Below, one piece after another: positions 36,058 to 45,254 of a DNA stretch of 60,339 bases. Under the pieces are notes generated by a model that was not told where the DNA came from, ran no database searches, and was given only the letters and a program-made list of their open reading frames with translations. Positions within the stretch are counted from its first letter, which is position 1. The number at the start of each line of letters is the position of its first letter. The position numbers and the translations under genes are program-made. The DNA is from CAZAIO01 sp964485235. GTDB lineage: Bacteria > Chloroflexota > Dehalococcoidia > GIF9 > UBA5629. The DNA lies in the NCBI GenBank assembly GCA_964485235.1, contig CAZAIO010000002.1, forward strand, positions 1-60,339, written 5' to 3'.

Positions 36058-36573
36058 CTATCTTCGTATTATCAGGCGTCTGAGTGCTTTTAACATATTG
36101 ACTACCAGTACGATGGGAAGTATCAAGATATCTCCAAGTTTATCAAGAACGTACTCGATGCCTCCCGCCGTTCTATCGATGGCAAACTGAACCTTGCCTG
36201 TGTCATACGGTTCCGGTTCGGTGTCTTCAATTAAAATATTTTGATGCTTGACTTTAAGATCAACCGGCAATATGCCGAGCTTAAAGCGAGCTTTAAGGTT
36301 ATTGATCTCAGGTTCCAGCACATCGAATCCGTCCGCGATAATGCTGTTTACATCTACAGTTGGTTTTTCATGGGTGTGGAGAGGGTCCAGATCGGTTTTT
36401 ATTTTACTTAATCTCGCTATTGCATCTTCGCACATTTTGCTGAAATCGGTCTGCAAAATGTCATATTGGGTTTCAATAGAAGAGACTTTTTCCTTGAGTT
36501 TTTCGAGGTCGGCTAAGAGCAGTTCTGCCCTTTCTCTGGTAGAATTTGTTTCCAGGGCTTTTTTTATTAGCAT
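36058..36573 (-). CDS. Coiled-coil protein with C-terminal membrane anchor
   Basis: 171 residues. Residues 1-65 have a heptad pattern (ERAELLLADLEKLKEKVSSI), a middle region with DVNSIIADGFDVLEPEIN, and a C-terminal hydrophobic segment (LGDILILPIVLVVNML) with a basic tail (KALRRLIIRR). Tail-anchored topology. No known family recognised. Confidence 0.6.
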   Translation of the reverse strand: MLIKKALETNSTRERAELLLADLEKLKEKVSSIETQYDILQTDFSKMCEDAIARLSKIKTDLDPLHTHEKPTVDVNSIIADGFDVLEPEINNLKARFKLGILPVDLKVKHQNILIEDTEPEPYDTGKVQFAIDRTAGGIEYVLDKLGDILILPIVLVVNMLKALRRLIIRR

Positions 36574-36976
36574 GGAACGTAGCTTTTTATATTGTTATCG
36601 AATTTATGGAGATATTATATCGTCTTCAAAAGGTTGCTTTTATTATCCGTTGTACCCAGAGTGCCCGTTTCTGCTGTAATAATTCCCGCCGCAGTTGTTT
36701 TTATCTTATTATCGGCGATTAGCTATATTATATACTAGAATATAAGTGGTAGTGCAATAGCAGTTCCTATGTGTGCATCTCAGCGGAAAAGATATTTTAC
36801 GTTAAAAAGTCGATGTGCCCGGTAATGAACACATAACGGATGGAAGGTTGTTTTATTGGAAGTATGCGATTGTAATATACAGAGCTACTACAAGAAACGT
36901 ATCAATTCTCAGGCATAATAATATACTGTCTGATAATCAGCTTTAAATAATGTCGTGCGAATACAGCGATAACTAT
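36574..36976. other. 403 bp without features
   Basis: AT-rich intergenic sequence between two minus-strand genes. No ORF with a ribosome site, no clear hairpin, nothing recognised. Confidence 0.4.
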
Positions 36977-37855
36977 TTATTGTGGCGTTTTAAAGCTTAT
37001 ATCGTTTGAAGTGACCTCGTTCCCCTTCTTATCCTTGGAGACTATACGGCAATGATAGCTGGTATCTTTGTCGAGTCCGGTTATTTCAATATTGTGAGAT
37101 TTAACGTAATTCGACTCCCAGTTTGATACGCTTCCATAGCTGGTATCGATGCCGTACTCTACATTGCCGATGGAAAGGTCACTGGTCTCCCATGTGACAG
37201 CCATACTCACTGTATCAGATCCCTCTGTAGATGTGGGAGAAAACAGAGGTCCACCGGTAATCGAGAGCGATGTTGAACCGGATGATGAGCCTTGCCACGG
37301 TGGTGAGCCGTAGAACGCCCAGTATCCAAATCCTCCCAGACCAATTAACAGGACTACGAGCAAAATTATCAGGTATGTTCCCTGTGAGGAGGGCGCTTTT
37401 CGCTGTGCGCCAGGTGCTCCGGGAGCCCACGCATTTTGTCTTGGCATTCCGGCAGGTTGTCCCCAGTTTCCCTGACGCTGACCGCCCGGCTGTTGCGGTG
37501 GTTGTCCCCATGCCTGCTGCTGCATGCCGGGTGACGGTGGTTGTCCCCATGCTGCCTGTTGTTGCATACCGGGTGACGGTGGTTGAGGCGGTTGATTCCA
37601 CCCGCCCTGCTGCTGCATACCCGGGGGTGTTCCCCATCCCCCTTGCTGCATCGGGTCCTGTTGTTGTCCCCAATCTCCCTGTTGATAATCTCCAAGTAAC
37701 TGAGCACCGCAGTTGCCGCAAAATCTTGCATCCGGTTCATTTTCAGCACCGCAGTTGGGGCAACCAGCAGGTAAATTAGCACCGCATGTGCCACAAAATC
37801 TTTGCCCGGGGGTGTTAGGAGAACCGCAATTCGGGCATCTGATCATTTGTTGCAT
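36977..37855 (-). CDS. Double zinc-ribbon / PQG-rich / membrane / Fn3-like protein
   Basis: 292 residues. Two zinc ribbons, CPNCGSPNTPGQRFCGTC (8-25) and CPNCGAENEPDARFCGNC (~33-50), are followed by a Gln/Gly/Pro-rich region with near-repeats of PPSPGMQQQA and WGQPP (~55-150), one membrane helix (YLIILLVVLLIGLGGFGYWA) and an outer fibronectin-III-like domain (SMAVTWETSDLSIGNVEYG; SYHCRIVSKDKKGNEV). GGAGG lies 7 bases before the ATG. Same plan as the protein at 26603-27394: cytosolic zinc ribbon, flexible linker, one helix, outer beta-domain. Confidence 0.8.
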   Translation of the reverse strand: MQQMIRCPNCGSPNTPGQRFCGTCGANLPAGCPNCGAENEPDARFCGNCGAQLLGDYQQGDWGQQQDPMQQGGWGTPPGMQQQGGWNQPPQPPSPGMQQQAAWGQPPSPGMQQQAWGQPPQQPGGQRQGNWGQPAGMPRQNAWAPGAPGAQRKAPSSQGTYLIILLVVLLIGLGGFGYWAFYGSPPWQGSSSGSTSLSITGGPLFSPTSTEGSDTVSMAVTWETSDLSIGNVEYGIDTSYGSVSNWESNYVKSHNIEITGLDKDTSYHCRIVSKDKKGNEVTSNDISFKTPQ

Positions 37856-38047
37856 CTATCATCCTCCGGCTTTTCTTCCGTTTTTATATAATAACTCATT
37901 TTTCCCCAATAAGTTCAGCCACGATTATGATATATCCATAATTTAATATAAAACATGTGTTTTTGCAACTATTAAGAAAACAGGTTTTTTTATATATACG
38001 AATTATCGGACGTTTTTGTTCAGTTTTTCGCAGATAAATTAAAGTAT

Positions 38048-39529
38048 TTATCCGCTTTCAGCGTGCCGGTGTTTTTTCTTCATGTAAATATAAAGAACAA
38101 CGCCGGCACACAAAATAAACAACATACACATAGCTGACATATAGAGCAATGAATAGTCCGTATACCACCGGGCCTCAATATTTTTTTCCGAATCTACATA
38201 GATAGCTGTAACGGAATTGTTCTCGTTTATATCTCCGCTCCACCCGCTGAATTTCCGCCTTATTAGCAGTTCATTTTTCGGTGCAGCAGCCAGTGTAGCC
38301 GTTGCGCCTTCATCGTACCAGCCCTCTCCGGAGAGACTGCCGTATGATGAATAGAGGTTCACTTTATATTGTTTCTTATATGTGGCTGTATATATTCCTC
38401 CGTCCGTTATTGTCCTTTTGACGGATGTGTTCCCGTCATTCCATGACACGAATGTAAACCTTTCTCCCGTGTCGCTCTCCAGAGTCGAGGGGATTTCGAG
38501 CGAATGCGTTGATCCCGGTGTCCAGAGAAAAGATGATGGTGCCCCCGATGAATATGTATTTTCGTCAACAGTATATGTGACAGTCTGTGAAAGAGAAGGG
38601 ATCTGTATATCTACTGTCACTTTCATAAATAGTCCGAGTTCTCCCGGATAGCCGTCCGATAATACCGGGTGTTGTTTTATACTGTCTTTAAGAGGTTCTT
38701 CGTTACAGGTACATATACCGTCTATCGTCAAAGGTCCAGCATAGTCGAAGATTTCCTCGGCTGAAAGTACATTATCATGATTAGTATCGGCATTATCAAA
38801 ATCATTAACGGCCTGTAATATGAAGTTGGTGAACAAGCCGTGACCGATTTCCGAACATTCAAGCGACGGTTCATCCGCTGCGGATGACATGAGAACCACT
38901 CTTCCATTACCGCTCAATTCGTGATTAAATGAGCCCGCATAGCAGGTATCCAGCATAATTACCACATTATTTGATTTCAGGTCTTTTAGCCAGGAGGCAA
39001 GTTCAACAGCCGATATTTCGTAGTCCAGGTGACTTATCCTTGTGCCATACGGGCTGATAAAACCGGCACCCGATCTTTGTGCGTATAACCGGCCGGGCAG
39101 CGATCCCGCTTCATCAGGTGTTTTCCCGTGCCCGGAAAAATATATAAGTACTCTGTCTTCAGCGGATGTATCCTCCACCAACCGTTGTATTGTGTAATAA
39201 ATATCGGCTTTGGTGGCATCTTTGTTGAGTAGTAACGTTGCGCCTCCGGGTCCCCAGACAGAACTATAATCGTCGTATATATCGTGAGCATCGTTATTCG
39301 AATATTTCAGATCGATATCGATAACATTTTCTCCCTCTTCATTGATAACTATTACATTATGATCGCGTATCGGGTATTCGGAAACCCCGATCACCAGAAT
39401 GTGGCACTGAGGCTCCCTGCTCTCCGCATGAGCAGGGATTTGACCGAAAAATGGTATGGAAAGGACTAAAAGCAAAGTACTTGCAAGAAGGTGGTACGGG
39501 ATTTTTTTTACTATCGTTCTCTGTCGCAT
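38048..39529 (-). CDS. Exported caspase-like protease (peptidase C14 family) with membrane anchor
   Basis: 493 residues. Signal peptide (HLLASTLLLVLSIPFFGQIPAHA), then a caspase-like domain with the catalytic dyad H134 (YFSGHG) and C196 (MLDTCYAGS). A calcium-loop-like segment DTNHDNVLSAEE (248-259) suggests calcium control as in metacaspases. Two beta domains follow, the second like InlB/Bacterial-repeat-2 modules (KYTVNLYSSYGSLSGEGWYDEGA-type). A C-terminal helix (~462-482, MSAMCMLFILCAGVVLYIYM) anchors the protein with the protease outside the cell. Next to the lamin-tail lipoprotein, separated by only 24 bases, so the pair is likely one operon. Confidence 0.85.
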   Translation of the reverse strand: MRQRTIVKKIPYHLLASTLLLVLSIPFFGQIPAHAESREPQCHILVIGVSEYPIRDHNVIVINEEGENVIDIDLKYSNNDAHDIYDDYSSVWGPGGATLLLNKDATKADIYYTIQRLVEDTSAEDRVLIYFSGHGKTPDEAGSLPGRLYAQRSGAGFISPYGTRISHLDYEISAVELASWLKDLKSNNVVIMLDTCYAGSFNHELSGNGRVVLMSSAADEPSLECSEIGHGLFTNFILQAVNDFDNADTNHDNVLSAEEIFDYAGPLTIDGICTCNEEPLKDSIKQHPVLSDGYPGELGLFMKVTVDIQIPSLSQTVTYTVDENTYSSGAPSSFLWTPGSTHSLEIPSTLESDTGERFTFVSWNDGNTSVKRTITDGGIYTATYKKQYKVNLYSSYGSLSGEGWYDEGATATLAAAPKNELLIRRKFSGWSGDINENNSVTAIYVDSEKNIEARWYTDYSLLYMSAMCMLFILCAGVVLYIYMKKKHRHAESG

Positions 39530-39553
39530 CTTTGTGTAGAAATCTTTCGTTAC

Positions 39554-41032
39554 TTAATGACTGATACTATAGCTTTTTCTGCTCATTTCTTCGCCGTCGG
39601 CACTGTAGAGGACAGCGATGTCAGGACTTGTGTTGTCCCAGATATTTCCGGGATCGTAATGAAAGCTGCAGTCCCCATGAGGAGTCACTGTCCCCAGCGG
39701 GAAAAAACTGCATTTATCGCCGTAAATATAATGTACTGTCTCTGCGAAGATATCGAGAAGCTGATTTGGGGAATAACGCAGGCAGTATCCGCTCCATTCA
39801 GGATGGATTTCGTTGGTATAGATACGGAGTGTCTCACCCGGACAGATATAGAAGTCCTCCGGGAATATAAATTCCGGAGTACCTTTTGTGATATTTTTCA
39901 ATGTCCATCTGCTCAAGTCCTGAAAGCAGGTTGTACGATTTCTGATCACCACATATTCATCATATTCAACAGTCCTGAAATGTTGTCCTGTTTCATCTTC
40001 GATTGAATACGGCGTGCCCTTATACTCTATATACGATATATATACAGAAGGTATCCCGGAGGTCTCAGTTTCTACTATATAGCTTCTTCTGCTTATCTCT
40101 TTGCCGTTATTATCATAAAGGACCGCCACTTCGGCAACATCGTTGCTCCAGATATCTCCGGGAGCGTAGTTGAAATTGAAGCCGCCTGTTTCGCTATGGA
40201 ATTCATCCGTATAAACAAGCACCGACTGGTAAGGGCCTAAGATACAGGGAATAGGTTGTACGCCTGTACTTATCGGGGTGTGATAGTCCTTATAATACGA
40301 AGGACATGCATTGAAATATTCAGGAAAAGTATATAACGGATAGCCTTTTGTTTCGTTTACAAGCGTCCATCCGCGTACATCCTGCCATGTATCGCTTTCG
40401 TTTATTATAGCTACATATTCGTCAGGTTCGTTTCTTTTGTAACATGCATTGAGGTCGCCGGGATATACCTTTTGCTTTGTTCCCCTGTAATTTACTCTGG
40501 TGATACGGACAGGTGATAGAGAAGCGGTGTCCGGCTTCTCTCCTACGGTCACCGTCCATTTGCCCACATTTGCCGATATTATTTTTACATGATAAACATT
40601 ACCACCCTCGTCCATGTAGAGAGTATCTCCGGCAATCAGACCTGACCCGGTATACATTTTTATCGGGCCTGTCGAGATATCATCCCGATAAATGACAAGA
40701 TTAAAAAGACTACGTTCAGGGTCGGCATCTTCAATACCCCATGCTATACACCATTCGTTTCCCGATATTGCAAAGGAAAGCGTATCTTCATTATTGTTGC
40801 CGGATGCTTCAGCTACTTTAAAAAAACCATCATCCAGTGTTGCTCCCGTAGCTATTGTGTTCTGGACGTCTGGGGAAGGTTCTTTCGTAGAGTCGATTTT
40901 CTCATCCGCTTTCAGGGAAGATGAAGAAGGGATGACCACTCCGGCAACCGGTGGGCTACATGAGATTGCAATACCGAAAAAAAAGGCCATAAAGAAAAGC
41001 GGCAAATAACGGTATTTGAAAATAGTTTTCAT
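39554..41032 (-). CDS. Lipoprotein with two lamin-tail-like domains
   Basis: 492 residues; signal with lipobox GIAISC. Residues ~50-170 form a PPC-like beta domain (FFKVAEASGNNNEDTLSFAI; GNVYHVKIISA). Two lamin-tail (LTD) repeats follow, each with DEYV, DWT/GWTL, TF/IF, and VLYDNNGKEIS / VLYSADGEEMS strands. LTD domains in bacteria occur on secreted nucleases and hydrolases and are thought to bind surfaces or DNA. Co-directional and 24 bases from the caspase-like gene. Upstream region has repeated palindromes (41112-41205). Confidence 0.8.
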   Translation of the reverse strand: MKTIFKYRYLPLFFMAFFFGIAISCSPPVAGVVIPSSSSLKADEKIDSTKEPSPDVQNTIATGATLDDGFFKVAEASGNNNEDTLSFAISGNEWCIAWGIEDADPERSLFNLVIYRDDISTGPIKMYTGSGLIAGDTLYMDEGGNVYHVKIISANVGKWTVTVGEKPDTASLSPVRITRVNYRGTKQKVYPGDLNACYKRNEPDEYVAIINESDTWQDVRGWTLVNETKGYPLYTFPEYFNACPSYYKDYHTPISTGVQPIPCILGPYQSVLVYTDEFHSETGGFNFNYAPGDIWSNDVAEVAVLYDNNGKEISRRSYIVETETSGIPSVYISYIEYKGTPYSIEDETGQHFRTVEYDEYVVIRNRTTCFQDLSRWTLKNITKGTPEFIFPEDFYICPGETLRIYTNEIHPEWSGYCLRYSPNQLLDIFAETVHYIYGDKCSFFPLGTVTPHGDCSFHYDPGNIWDNTSPDIAVLYSADGEEMSRKSYSISH

Positions 41033-41310
41033 TTTTTCAAAACGAAACGGAATAAACTTATTTATTTGACGTGTTTATCTGCTCCTGACTTTGACTTCCT
41101 TTTTTCCGTACTACTATTTAGTATATACGACAACCGGGTTCCGGAAATGACCAATAAGTAATTTGCTCAGTGTTACTTTAGTACCATGCCGCAACTATTT
41201 AGTATGTGATTTTATATGAGGGCATGCATTTTACGGTATTGTTTCCTTTAAAACAGACAAAAAGGAAGGACTTTTATATGGAAAGAAAAAGTGAAGTACA
41301 GGGATATTAA

Positions 41311-42063
41311 CTATCCGCTTTGTTTTTCTGCAATTAATTCTAGCCCGTATAAGGCGGAATTCGTCAGAGAAGGATCACGTGACAGATCGGCAGCCATTTG
41401 AAAATCTGGTTTCGCCAGGTCGAATTTGCTTTTTACATAATATACCCAACCGCGGTTGAGATATGCGAGTGCAAAGTTAGGATTAAGCGAAATTGCCATA
41501 GAAAAATCATTAAGTGCGGACTCCAGATAGTCAACCTTGAAATATGCCTGTCCTCTGTTGTTGTACGCCTCAGCTATAAGCGGGTCGAGGTCGATAGCTC
41601 TGCTTAGGTCTGCGATTGCCATGTCATATTGTTCAAGACTGATATATAAGGCTCCCCTGTTCGAGTAGGCTACTGCCAATTCAGGGTCGAGTTCAACCGC
41701 CTTGTTGAGATCTGCGAAGGCGCTATCGGTATCGCCTATATTTCCATATGATATGGCCCGTTCGTTATATATTTCAGCAGCTTCCGGCGCCAGCTCGATT
41801 GCACGCGTAAAGTCTGCGATTGCCTGTTCGTTCTCTCCTAATATACGGTATGAAGTACCGCGGTTAGCAAAGAGTTGGTAGTCCTCCGGATCCTTATCGA
41901 TAGCTATACTGTATTCCTTGATGGCTTCTTCGAAATTTCCCTCTTTCATATAGTTATCACCAAGGGCTTTATGGTTTGTCGTATCCTGATTACAAGAACA
42001 CAGGAACAGGCAACATCCGAGTATGATGTTAAGCAGTAATACTATTCTGATGGTCGTTTTCAT
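41311..42063 (-). CDS. TPR-repeat lipoprotein
   Basis: 250 residues; lipobox LFLCSC near residue 24. Six consecutive tetratricopeptide repeats cover the rest (for example NYMKEGNFEEAIKEYSIAID, NEQAIADFTRAIELAPEAAE, YDMAIADLSRAIDLDPLIAE). Regular 34-residue spacing with the NRG/A-Y-x-N-R-G signature. A protein-binding scaffold outside the membrane. AGGAG lies about 15 bases before the ATG. Confidence 0.85.
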   Translation of the reverse strand: MKTTIRIVLLLNIILGCCLFLCSCNQDTTNHKALGDNYMKEGNFEEAIKEYSIAIDKDPEDYQLFANRGTSYRILGENEQAIADFTRAIELAPEAAEIYNERAISYGNIGDTDSAFADLNKAVELDPELAVAYSNRGALYISLEQYDMAIADLSRAIDLDPLIAEAYNNRGQAYFKVDYLESALNDFSMAISLNPNFALAYLNRGWVYYVKSKFDLAKPDFQMAADLSRDPSLTNSALYGLELIAEKQSG

Positions 42064-42273
42064 GATTCCGGCTACTAATCTCCTTGTTCAGTCAATGTAT
42101 TATTGTGACGGTAGATACATCGAAAGTCAAGCAGTTTTTGATTGATGATATCCGCTATTATTCGCGGAAAGTTCCCGGGTTTGTAATTAATTAAGGAAGG
42201 TCGGATTGCCTGTTGTCGAAGGCGGAATGAAGCCGGTTTTATACGCCGACAAAAATGTTCTTTTCAGGTACTA

Positions 42274-42669
42274 TCAGGCTCCTGCACCGGTATTTACGCT
42301 CAGGCTCATTTCAACAGTTTGTAATAACTGATCGATGGCAAAAGGTTTTTGGATAAAAGCATGTGGCTGAATGGTGTTTAAAGAAGCTGTTTCGGGTTCC
42401 AGAACAGACATTATAATAAGCGGTACCGAATTTATTTGTTCTATTGTCTTTGTTAGTTTTGCGATAAACCATCCGTCGCAGTCCGGTAATACGATATCTA
42501 ATAATATAGAGTCCGGTTTTTCTTCGAACAGGTATTTGACTGCATCGATGCCGCTATTCAGGACTTTCACATCATGCCCTCTGTTTCTAAGGCATATATC
42601 TATCAGATTTGAAATGAGCGGGTCGTCATCTATAATTGCAATCTTCTTTTTATTCATAGCAATCGACAT
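42274..42669 (-). CDS. Single-domain response regulator
   Basis: 131 residues, receiver domain only: IIDDDP, phospho-acceptor Asp in SILLDIVLPDCDG, MSV at the T/S position and K in IQKPF. CheY/Spo0F-like. Start uncertain (ATG 42669 or 42657). Close to the two-component pair upstream, so it may take part in the same relay. Confidence 0.8.
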   Translation of the reverse strand: MSIAMNKKKIAIIDDDPLISNLIDICLRNRGHDVKVLNSGIDAVKYLFEEKPDSILLDIVLPDCDGWFIAKLTKTIEQINSVPLIIMSVLEPETASLNTIQPHAFIQKPFAIDQLLQTVEMSLSVNTGAGA

Positions 42670-42686
42670 CTATGATCGTTTTATCA

Positions 42687-42923
42687 TTACCATGGTTCTG
42701 TTTGAGTGCGTGATTTTGTTTGAGTTTGCATTTGAGGATGGCATATCAAGAAAAGTAGAGAGCCCAGACATGTGACAAATATTATTGCGATTGCCCACGG
42801 TGCCTTTCGCCCTCCGAGTACCTGGTTTCTATTAATAAGTGCCTGTAATGCGAGCGGTACCAGCGTCCAGTGGATAATACCGAGCAACACAATTTTAACA
42901 ATTAATAATGTATCTATATTCAT
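42687..42923 (-). CDS. PLDc_N-like two-helix membrane protein
   Basis: 78 residues: two membrane helices (LLIVKIVLLGIIHWTLVPLA and WAIAIIFVTCLGSLLFLI) with LINRNQVLGGRKAPWA between them, the pattern of the phospholipase-D N-terminal (PLDc_N) membrane module, without a PLD domain. AAGGTG lies 6 bases before the ATG. Function unknown. Confidence 0.65.
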   Translation of the reverse strand: MNIDTLLIVKIVLLGIIHWTLVPLALQALINRNQVLGGRKAPWAIAIIFVTCLGSLLFLICHPQMQTQTKSRTQTEPW

Positions 42924-43069
42924 AATAACACCTTATAATATATTCTTACGCTATTATCGGTGTGCTGGTGTTAAGAAGGTATAAGGGTAATAAGAAAAGG
43001 TATAAAGAATTTATAAAGAAATAGATTAAATCGCGTTATCAGGTCTGAGGAATCGTTCCGACAGTGTGT

Positions 43070-43762
43070 TTATTCCGGTTTAACAAACCTGTACCCGATT
43101 CTTGGAACGGTGATAATGAATTGTGGATTAGATGGGTCGTTTTCTATTTTTCTTCTGAGTTGCCGGATAAAAACACGGAGATATTCACTTTCTTCCCCGT
43201 ATTCCGGTCCCCATGTGTTGTGCAGCAATTCCTGATGAGTGAGTATTTTATCGCAATTTGAAATGAAATATGTCAGCAGTTCATATTCGGTACCTGTAAG
43301 CTTGATGACAGCGCCGTTTTTTAACACGAGCCGTTTAGATAGGTCTACTTCAAGGTCGCCGGCACAGAAAACGGGGAGTGAAGAATTACCGGCGGTTGAG
43401 CGTCTTAAAGCGACCCTGATCCTGGCAAGGAGTTCCTCTATACCGAAAGGTTTCGTGACATAGTCATCAGCGCCTTCGTCAAGCGCGCTGACTTTATCTT
43501 TCTCGTCGCCTCGTACACTGAGGACGATTATCGGGATATCCGTCCATTCTCTAATCCTGCGGCATGCTTCAATTCCATCCATCTGCGGCATGTTGACATC
43601 GAGCACAACAATATCAGGGAGTTCAAGACTTGCTTTTTCTACTGCTTCGCTCCCGTCCTGTGCAACGATGACTTCATAACCTCGTGCTTCCAGGTTGGCA
43701 CGTATGAACATACGAATTTTCGGTTCGTCGTCGACGACGAGTATTTTAATTTTTTTCACCAC
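43070..43762 (-). CDS. OmpR/KdpE-family response regulator
   Basis: 230 residues. Receiver with VVDDEPKIR, Asp in IVVLDVNMPQMDG and K in VTKPF, then a winged-helix output domain (LTGTEYELLTYFISN, ILTHQELLHNTWG, YLRVFIRQLRRKIENDP). The gene overlaps the histidine kinase by 17 bases and shares its operon. Confidence 0.9.
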   Translation of the reverse strand: MVKKIKILVVDDEPKIRMFIRANLEARGYEVIVAQDGSEAVEKASLELPDIVVLDVNMPQMDGIEACRRIREWTDIPIIVLSVRGDEKDKVSALDEGADDYVTKPFGIEELLARIRVALRRSTAGNSSLPVFCAGDLEVDLSKRLVLKNGAVIKLTGTEYELLTYFISNCDKILTHQELLHNTWGPEYGEESEYLRVFIRQLRRKIENDPSNPQFIITVPRIGYRFVKPE

Positions 43763-45254
43763 CAGACCTTTCTTTCTTTTTCTTATCAGGCAGGTTTACG
43801 GGAAGCCTGAAATGAAAAGTCGAGCCGCGGGAGGCCTCACTTTCAGCCCATATTTGCCCTTCGTGTTCGGTAATAATCGCGTTGCAAATCGAAAGCCCCA
43901 GTCCGATGCCGCCGGGGCGTTTACGGTTAAGGCTACCGCGGTAAAATTTTTCGAATATTCTTTTCATGTCCTTTTGCGGAATACCGCTTCCTCGATCGGC
44001 TACCTGTACTTCGATGTAATTGCCGGTGTGTTTTACACCGATGGATACAGGCGAGCCTTTTTCCGAGTAGGCTATTGCATTTTCCAAAAGATTGATGAGT
44101 ACTTGTTTTATCTGTCCGCTATCGGCGTATATTTCCGGCAAATCCGGCTCGATATCCGTATTCAGTATATAGTCCTTATGGCTCCATTTCTGACTTTCTA
44201 TGACGCTTTTAATCATATCTGCGATATTGCACGATTCTTTATCCGGTGTCCATACACCGGCTTCCAGTTTGCTCATATTGAGCAGGTTCGTTACGAGGCT
44301 TGCCAGTCTGTCAGTTTCTTCACTGATCCCTGTTAGCAGCATTTCCCTGTTCATGTCATCCCATTCGATATCTTTTTGTAAAAGACTGCTGATAATACCT
44401 TTTATCGACGTCAACGGAGAACGGAATTCATGTGTTACGTTTGACAGAAGTTCTGATTTAAGCTGATTAAGCTTTACCAGTTCCTGTTCTACCTGTTTGC
44501 GCTGGGTTATATTTCTCATGGTGGAAAGCTGGCAAACCGTTCCATCCGAATCGGTAAACGGAGATGCAACGACCTCAAACGTTCTTCCATCCGGCAAGGA
44601 ATACTCCCATCGTGCTGTCATGCCGTTTATTATTTCAGGGAGTTTGCATATGCTTTTACAAGGGCTGTCGAAAGAGAGCAGGTATTCATAGCAGTGTTTT
44701 TCAGAGCTTTCCCCGAACTCGTTTACCATACTGGTATTAACAAACCGTATTTTGTACGAGGGGTCCATAATGATAACTCCGTCCTGCATTCTCTCCAGAA
44801 TTCCGAAGAGTTTATTCCTTTCCGTAATCAGTTTGTTTCTATACAGGTTGCGTCGTTCTATCTCTGTCCGCGTTATTCCAACGAGTACACTTATAGTGCC
44901 GACAATGACGGTGAACGCAATTATACGAAGAAGCGGGTCCGGATAGGTGGAAATGAAAAGGGCTCGCGGTAAAAAAATGACAAATGCGGCGCTGGTCGTA
45001 GCCAGTGCCCCTTTTACTTTAAAGTGATAGCTTGCAAAGAGAATCGGGGCTAGAAAAAGAAGACGATGCAGATCATGGACGGTAGAGAAAAAATCGTATT
45101 GCACGAAAGTCCATCCTGCAAATCGTGCCAGTTCACCGAAATAATAAACCAGGGTGAGCATACCGAAAAGCGAGAGAATAATATAAAAGTTCCAGAATGA
45201 ACGCCTTCGTAAAGTGATACCTATTGCTTTTTCTAAGGAAGTCCCCTGGCTCAT
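43746..45254 (-). CDS. Membrane PAS-domain sensor histidine kinase
   Basis: 502 residues, start taken at ATG 45254 since GGAGGAG is 7 bases upstream (a GTG lies just before). Five to six membrane helices (~25-145), a PAS domain with three conserved cysteines (HCYEYLL..PCKSICK), HisKA with VTHEFRSPL and an intact HATPase (NLLENAIAYS, DRGSGIP, GGIGLGLSICNAI). The cysteine-bearing PAS may sense redox or a metal. A conserved 23-base element is found 208 bases upstream of this gene. Confidence 0.85.
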   Translation of the reverse strand: MSQGTSLEKAIGITLRRRSFWNFYIILSLFGMLTLVYYFGELARFAGWTFVQYDFFSTVHDLHRLLFLAPILFASYHFKVKGALATTSAAFVIFLPRALFISTYPDPLLRIIAFTVIVGTISVLVGITRTEIERRNLYRNKLITERNKLFGILERMQDGVIIMDPSYKIRFVNTSMVNEFGESSEKHCYEYLLSFDSPCKSICKLPEIINGMTARWEYSLPDGRTFEVVASPFTDSDGTVCQLSTMRNITQRKQVEQELVKLNQLKSELLSNVTHEFRSPLTSIKGIISSLLQKDIEWDDMNREMLLTGISEETDRLASLVTNLLNMSKLEAGVWTPDKESCNIADMIKSVIESQKWSHKDYILNTDIEPDLPEIYADSGQIKQVLINLLENAIAYSEKGSPVSIGVKHTGNYIEVQVADRGSGIPQKDMKRIFEKFYRGSLNRKRPGGIGLGLSICNAIITEHEGQIWAESEASRGSTFHFRLPVNLPDKKKKERSGGEKN

